DNA from: Imperialibacter sp. EC-SDR9
GTDB taxonomy: Bacteria > Bacteroidota > Bacteroidia > Cytophagales > Cyclobacteriaceae
NCBI RefSeq assembly: GCF_902498805.1
Contig: NZ_LR701637.1
Coordinates: forward strand, 434,001 to 498,000
Length of the DNA: 64,000 bases
Reading direction: 5' to 3'
Position 1 is the first letter of the stretch, and the number at the start of each line of letters is the position of its first letter. Made by a program: the position numbers and the translations under genes. Positions 59,945-64,000 of this stretch are shown here, piece by piece. The notes beneath the pieces were generated by a model. That model searched no databases and was not told where the DNA came from. It was given only the letters and a program-made list of their open reading frames with translations.

Positions 59945-60631
59945 ATGCCTATGAAACTTGATTTCGGTGAAATATGGCCTTTTCTTAAAATAGTTGGGGA
60001 GGAGGCATCAGAGTGGTCTTTCAATCTGGTGGCGGGAAATTTTGTGAGTGAAAAGGTTTCTCTAGCGCTCATTCACCAGCTTGAGAGTGACCCTTATTAT
60101 GATGCAGAGATGCTCCCAAATCTGTTTACGTTCAGAGAAATATTTTGGCAGCCCAATGTGTACCCGACCTTGAACGCTTGCCTGACGGGACTAAAATTGG
60201 TGGCCAACTACAGCAATGAGTTGACCGAAGAGTACGCAAACTCCACTCAGGAAACGCAGCAACTGTACGTTCATTTGGTGAAACACATCGGAGAACTCGC
60301 CAGGCAAGCAAATGAGCAATTGGCGGGCAGCGAGCAGGCAAGTGACCAGATTCCTTCGGTTTTGGGAGAGTTTAGAAAGCAGTCTTTTCCAGTTATCATG
60401 CTGTTTATTCACCATCCGATGAATAGGATCGACTACCGGGAAGATGCCTTGCGAAGGATCAATTTCATGGTAAAAACGCTGATAGAGCAGTATCAGCTGA
60501 GGTTCAACGACTTGTTGCTCCCTCATTGGGAGCTGGACAGGCTTTCTGGCTTGAAAAAAACAGACAGCAAACTGACTGGCGATCAGTCACCCGAACCGTC
60601 TTCTGAAGCAAGCACCGAATCGCCCACCTGA
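59945..60631 (+). CDS. Uncharacterised soluble protein, mostly helical
   Basis: A 228-residue protein; ATG 59945 is used, with a second ATG two codons later. No signal peptide or membrane helix. The sequence is rich in amphipathic helices (LTGLKLVANYSNELTEEYAN, HLVKHIGELARQANEQL) and ends in a low-complexity tail rich in Ser, Thr, Pro and acidic residues. No family recognised. The last 49 bases overlap the convergent MOSC gene, which is an unusual length for an overlap and affects only the disordered tail. TATCTTTC, a one-mismatch -7 box, lies at 59934-59941. Confidence 0.6.
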   Translation: MPMKLDFGEIWPFLKIVGEEASEWSFNLVAGNFVSEKVSLALIHQLESDPYYDAEMLPNLFTFREIFWQPNVYPTLNACLTGLKLVANYSNELTEEYANSTQETQQLYVHLVKHIGELARQANEQLAGSEQASDQIPSVLGEFRKQSFPVIMLFIHHPMNRIDYREDALRRINFMVKTLIEQYQLRFNDLLLPHWELDRLSGLKKTDSKLTGDQSPEPSSEASTESPT

Positions 60632-61098
60632 ATCACCCCTTCTTTTATTACTTTAGCTGTGATACCGCCATGGCCTCTCATGGCGTTGTAGCCACCAAAG
60701 CCCAATGCCTTCTCCATTTTTGAGCATGGGTGGCACAAGCCGGTCATTTCCAGAACAGCAGTGCCGATGGCAAAGGTTTTATCCTTTAGCGCCAGCAGAT
60801 TGATGCCCTGCACCACAATATTTCTCCTTAACAACCCCGGGTCAACACTTTCTTTGTTCATCATCGAAGCCACAGCTGCCAGATGCTCAGCCTGAATAAG
60901 CGTCACTTGCCTGGGGCTGTTGGCCGATCCTTTGAACCGATCGCCCTCCAACCCGTTTCCGGGTGTTGCTTTCACTTTTTTGACCGATAAAACGGCTTCA
61001 TTCCTTGCCGGACGAACGCCAATCCATGCGACGGTACCTTTTTGGCTAAAGTGGCTCATCATCTCTGCCATAGGTGTGTTTTCGTTTAGCTCTTTCAT
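60583..61098 (-). CDS. MOSC domain protein
   Basis: A 171-residue protein from ATG 61098 (a TTG eight codons upstream is possible). The MOSC core is visible: GNGLEGDRFKGSANSPRQVTLI (about 44-65, GDR motif), LLRRNIVVQGINL, and the conserved cysteine region TGLCHPCSKMEKALGFGGYNAMRGHGG (about 128-154). MOSC domains bind a sulfur or molybdenum-cofactor ligand on the conserved cysteine and take part in sulfur transfer or N-hydroxyl reduction. No molybdenum genes are nearby. The 3' end overlaps the convergent uncharacterised gene by 49 bases. Confidence 0.85.
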   Translation of the reverse strand: MKELNENTPMAEMMSHFSQKGTVAWIGVRPARNEAVLSVKKVKATPGNGLEGDRFKGSANSPRQVTLIQAEHLAAVASMMNKESVDPGLLRRNIVVQGINLLALKDKTFAIGTAVLEMTGLCHPCSKMEKALGFGGYNAMRGHGGITAKVIKEGVIQVGDSVLASEDGSGD

Positions 61099-61256
61099 AG
61101 AAGGCGGTTGTGGTGAAATCAATAGGTTGATGCTATTCGAACTAAATTCAATGAAAGACTTTGAATGATAGTAGAATACCGCTTTTGATCGGTAAATTTA
61201 TGCAATAGAGTTCTATTTTTGTAGTGAGGAAAACATTGAAAAACTTGTTGAATAAG

Positions 61257-61730
61257 ATGAAGAGAGTGATTCTGGTTGTAGTTCTATCAATGGCGTTATC
61301 CTGTTTTACCAACGCACAAACGACTCCGCCCATCCCCCCATTCCAGCATGTGAGTGTCGAAACAATTGACTATTCGGGCATCAAGGATATGTTTCAGGTG
61401 AGCTTGTACGCCAGAAGATGGCTTACCATAGAGCAGTTTCATCTGATTGGAGACACAAGGGAGAATTGGGATGCCGAGATCAGGCAGGACTCCTGTAGTG
61501 TAATGACATTCAAACTTGAGACACACGAACGGATAAGTGGAAAATACCATACGTCGTTGTACCTGGTAGATTGCAAAAGTGACACTGTTTATCAAAGCGA
61601 TGGCAAGGCGATGGGTTCTTCACCGGCACAAGGGTTCCAGTATGCGGCGGATGCTGCCCTGAAAGACTTTAAAAAGGATTGGGAAAAGGGTCAGGAGCCC
61701 TCAGAAAAGTCGAAGAAAAGGAAAAATTAA
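61257..61730 (+). CDS. Small exported protein of unknown function
   Basis: A 157-residue protein with a signal peptide (KRVILVVVLSMALSCFTNAQ). The LSC step could be a lipobox (Cys16), but the FTNAQ after it also fits signal peptidase I. ATG 61257 is preferred over a GTG 11 codons upstream because the signal starts there. The rest is one small beta-rich domain with two cysteines (RQDSCSVMTF, YLVDCKSD) and a basic tail. TATTTTTG at 61214-61221 is an exact -7 box. The stop overlaps the next start (TAATG). Confidence 0.6.
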   Translation: MKRVILVVVLSMALSCFTNAQTTPPIPPFQHVSVETIDYSGIKDMFQVSLYARRWLTIEQFHLIGDTRENWDAEIRQDSCSVMTFKLETHERISGKYHTSLYLVDCKSDTVYQSDGKAMGSSPAQGFQYAADAALKDFKKDWEKGQEPSEKSKKRKN

Positions 61731-62509
61731 TGTCCGTTATACATTTTGCTCATTCCAATGGGTTTACAGCGCTTACTTACCGCTATTTCCTTGAGCAGCT
61801 AGCGCCGCACGATGTGCAATATTTGGAAAAATTCGGGCACGACGAGAGGTTTGAACCAAGGTTTTCCTGGGCGCCACTAACCAATCAGCTCATTGAATCA
61901 ATAGAAAAGCAAAAGAAGCCAGTCATTGGCCTTGGCCACTCCCTTGGAGCTGTGGTTACACTGAACGCTTACTATAAACGACCAGATTTGTTCCAAGGGT
62001 TGATCATGATGGATCCGCCATTTTTTGGTCAAAAAATGCGCCTCCTGTTATTAGGCGCAAGAATTGTGGGCATTTCCGGCAAGCTTGTGCCGCCAGCTGT
62101 AAAAGCAAAAAAGAGAAAGTGGGAATGGGACAGTAAGGCGGTGGTAGCCGAAAGCTTCAGAAATAAGCCACTGTTCAAAGATTTTCACCCCGAGGCTTTT
62201 AAAGACTACATTGAGCACGGTCTTGTAGAGACGGAGCAGGGCAGGGCGAAACTAGATTTTTCAACGAAAGAAGAGTACAGGATTTTTAAGCACACACCAT
62301 TTTCATTGGGAAGCGGGAAGATTGATGTACCAAGCTTTTACCTCTACTCTAATCGTTTTGAGATCGGTTCTGCAGCTTCCATTGAGGAGCACAAAAAGAG
62401 GTTCAAACAAACTGAGTTCATCGCTGTGGATGCTGGTCATATGTTTCCCATGGAGCAGCCAGAAAAGACGGGGCAGCTCGTAAAAGACCTGATCACACGG
62501 GCAATGTAA
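61730..62509 (+). CDS. Alpha/beta hydrolase
   Basis: A 259-residue protein. The start at 61730 overlaps the previous stop by one base (TAATG), a coupled arrangement. The nucleophile elbow is GLGHSLGAVVTL (Ser at about residue 71), the oxyanion region is HFAHSNGFTALTY near the N-terminus, and the late DAGHMFPMEQP supplies the catalytic His. The acid is probably in the YLYSNRFEIG region. Esterase, lipase or lactonase activity is possible; the substrate is unknown. It runs into the convergent histidine kinase gene with a 17-base overlap. Confidence 0.85.
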   Translation: MSVIHFAHSNGFTALTYRYFLEQLAPHDVQYLEKFGHDERFEPRFSWAPLTNQLIESIEKQKKPVIGLGHSLGAVVTLNAYYKRPDLFQGLIMMDPPFFGQKMRLLLLGARIVGISGKLVPPAVKAKKRKWEWDSKAVVAESFRNKPLFKDFHPEAFKDYIEHGLVETEQGRAKLDFSTKEEYRIFKHTPFSLGSGKIDVPSFYLYSNRFEIGSAASIEEHKKRFKQTEFIAVDAGHMFPMEQPEKTGQLVKDLITRAM

Positions 62510-64000
62510 TCGTGAACCGGCTGCCGTTGTCAGGTTTGCTCATCACTTCAATGCTACCACCGTGTCGTTCAATAATGCCAAACGTGATAGACAGACCCAA
62601 CCCGGTGCCTTTTCCATAGCCTTTGGTGGTGAAGAAGGGTTCAAATATTTTGTTCTGAATGTCGTCCGACATGCCGCAGCCGTCGTCTTCCACATAGATC
62701 TTTACTTTATCGGCAAAACCTTCAGTTCTGATGATTACGATACCTTTTTCGGCCACCGCATCCAGTGCATTTGAAATAAGGTTCATAAATACCTGATTGA
62801 TTTGGCCGGGAAAGCATTCAACAGGCTTCATCGAATCTCCATATTCCTTTTTTATCCGTACCCTTTTTTCCTTGATCTTAGGGGAGAGTAGCACTAGTGA
62901 ATTGTCGATGCCTATATGAAGGTTAGTCAGCTGCTTATCGCCTTTATCGTTCATGGAAAAGGTTCGCAGCCCGTGGACTATTTGCGACGTTCTAACGGCC
63001 CCCTCACGAATCGCCTCCACCACCTGGAACATGCCCTCTTTGGTTTCATTGAAATATAGCTCCTCTTTAAGGGCGGTTATTTCCCGCAAAAAGGCAGGTG
63101 AAATATTTGGTTCATCTGATTCTTCCAGCTCAGCGTACTTGTTTAGCACGGTAATAAGGTCTTGCAGGGAATTCTTGAGCCCGTCCACGCCTGCATAAAC
63201 AAAGTTGACGGGGTTGTTGATCTCATGTGCAATGCCAGCAGTAAGCTCACCCAGTGATGCCATTTTTTCAGCTTGAATGAGCTTCGCTTGCGCAGCCTTC
63301 AACTCCATCAGCGCTTTTTCAAGGTTGTGGGTCTTTTCAGCAATTTGTTGGTAAGCAGAGGCATTCTCAAGGGCGATGGCTACGTGCAACGCCAGGCTTC
63401 TCAGGATATTGACCTGATAGGTTTGGTACTGCTCAGCTTCCAGATGCTGAACCGTTAACACACCTATGCGCTTATTTTTCACCACAAGTGGGAGATAAAT
63501 CACCGACCTGTAAACCGAATGATTGGTAGAAAATCCCACAAAATCGGGTTGCAAGGTGGTATCGAAGAAAATTTCTTCCCTTGAGTTTTCAAGACAAGCA
63601 ATGGCCGGGTGATCGGCCTTTTTATGCGAGACATTTATTTTTTCTATTGAAGCTGAGCCTTTGCTTATTACCTGAAACCTTAGCTTGTGGCTGTCTTCTT
63701 CAAAAAGGCCTACGCCGACAATTGAGTAGTCCATCAGGCCATGTATATACCTGAACACAATTTGCACAATATCACTTACCGAAAGGTGGGAGTTGATCTC
63801 TTTGGCCACCTCACTGAGGCGCTTAATATCGTTGTACGACTCTTCCAGCTTGTCTTTCTGAGTTTCAATTTCCTCTTTTTGGTAGTTGATTTCTTCGTTC
63901 TGGCCCTGCAGCAGTTTCTTAGCCCGTGCGTTGATGCGGTAGCTCCTCAGAATAAGGAACAAAATGACCAATACCAGGGAGGTGACGCCGATGAAGAAAT
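62493..64000 (-). CDS. GAF-domain sensor histidine kinase, N-terminus beyond window
   Basis: At least 502 residues; the frame is open through the right edge, where a membrane helix (GVTSLVLVILFLILRSYR) begins the visible part. A coiled coil (about 30 residues after the helix), a GAF domain with ENASAYQQIAEKTHNLEKAL after it, a phosphoacceptor helix with ELTAGIAHEINNPVNFVYAG, and an ATPase domain (EDDGCGMSDDIQNKIFEPFF, GTGLGLSITFGIIERHGGS) follow. There is no receiver domain. In Bacteroidota such kinases often carry periplasmic or TPR regions before the helix, which may lie outside the window. The 3' end overlaps the hydrolase gene by 17 bases. Confidence 0.9.
   Translation of the reverse strand, partial: FFIGVTSLVLVILFLILRSYRINARAKKLLQGQNEEINYQKEEIETQKDKLEESYNDIKRLSEVAKEINSHLSVSDIVQIVFRYIHGLMDYSIVGVGLFEEDSHKLRFQVISKGSASIEKINVSHKKADHPAIACLENSREEIFFDTTLQPDFVGFSTNHSVYRSVIYLPLVVKNKRIGVLTVQHLEAEQYQTYQVNILRSLALHVAIALENASAYQQIAEKTHNLEKALMELKAAQAKLIQAEKMASLGELTAGIAHEINNPVNFVYAGVDGLKNSLQDLITVLNKYAELEESDEPNISPAFLREITALKEELYFNETKEGMFQVVEAIREGAVRTSQIVHGLRTFSMNDKGDKQLTNLHIGIDNSLVLLSPKIKEKRVRIKKEYGDSMKPVECFPGQINQVFMNLISNALDAVAEKGIVIIRTEGFADKVKIYVEDDGCGMSDDIQNKIFEPFFTTKGYGKGTGLGLSITFGIIERHGGSIEVMSKPDNGSRFTITLPV

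Overview
The window looks like a chromosomal segment of a Bacteroidota bacterium, most likely a free-living aerobic or microaerobic member of the Cytophagales. The evidence is: two secreted giant/large proteins ending in a type IX secretion (T9SS) sorting domain; a fused CcoN-CcoO cytochrome oxidase subunit; FtsX-type ABC permeases and GH3-family proteins of the kind common in this phylum; several promoters with the Bacteroidota -7 box TAnnTTTG; and few Shine-Dalgarno sequences. I cannot name the genus. No rRNA, tRNA, CRISPR array, insertion sequence or integrase was seen, and no stretch above 300 bases lacks a gene.

Layout. 1-5755: the 3' part of a repeat-rich tail-fibre/YadA-like surface protein, followed by a leucine-rich-repeat T9SS cargo. 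5793-7297: nitroreductase and a zinc-type CDF exporter. 7301-11164: a compact type III polyketide gene cluster (methyltransferase, type III PKS, UbiA prenyltransferase, FAD oxidoreductase), the best candidate here for an undescribed small-molecule pathway. 11296-13896: ccoI-ccoS (copper ATPase and oxidase assembly). 13974-17140: an LtaS-like sulfatase and a retropepsin-PDZ protein. 17333-23199: the cbb3 oxidase operon ccoNO-Q-P-G-H plus a TauE/SafE protein, then a Uma2 nuclease-like gene and an FtsX/MacB-type permease. 26468-35392: a 2974-residue secreted mosaic protein. 35489-41815: hybrid histidine kinase, LolA-like protein, nitrilase, then a divergent DUF6249-like gene/ECF sigma/anti-sigma locus. 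41872-50879: SNF2 helicase with a tiny CVGCGS protein, LolC/E-like permease with rbfA, a polytopic membrane protein, and glyA-tatC-rpiB. 51143-56899: pheA, a small secreted protein, and the recJ-lptB-GH3 operon. 57059-64000: a 73-residue orphan under a striking repeat array, a dihaem cytochrome/beta-helix lipoprotein pair, a MOSC protein, an alpha/beta hydrolase and a GAF histidine kinase cut by the window end.

How the parts work together. The two cco loci are separated by 3.4 kb but share an identical 16-base sequence containing TGAC-AAAA-GTCA upstream of ccoI and of ccoNO, which suggests one Crp/Fnr-type regulator controls both oxidase synthesis and copper loading. The ECF sigma gene and its divergent small membrane-protein gene carry mirror-image promoters (GTAAC-N17-CGTCATAGGGGC), which suggests autoregulation in both directions. 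The 835- and 2974-residue T9SS cargos share the same C-terminal module, so they are products of duplication and domain shuffling.

Functions are inferred from motifs and family knowledge without database searches. Promoter and operator calls are pattern matches only.
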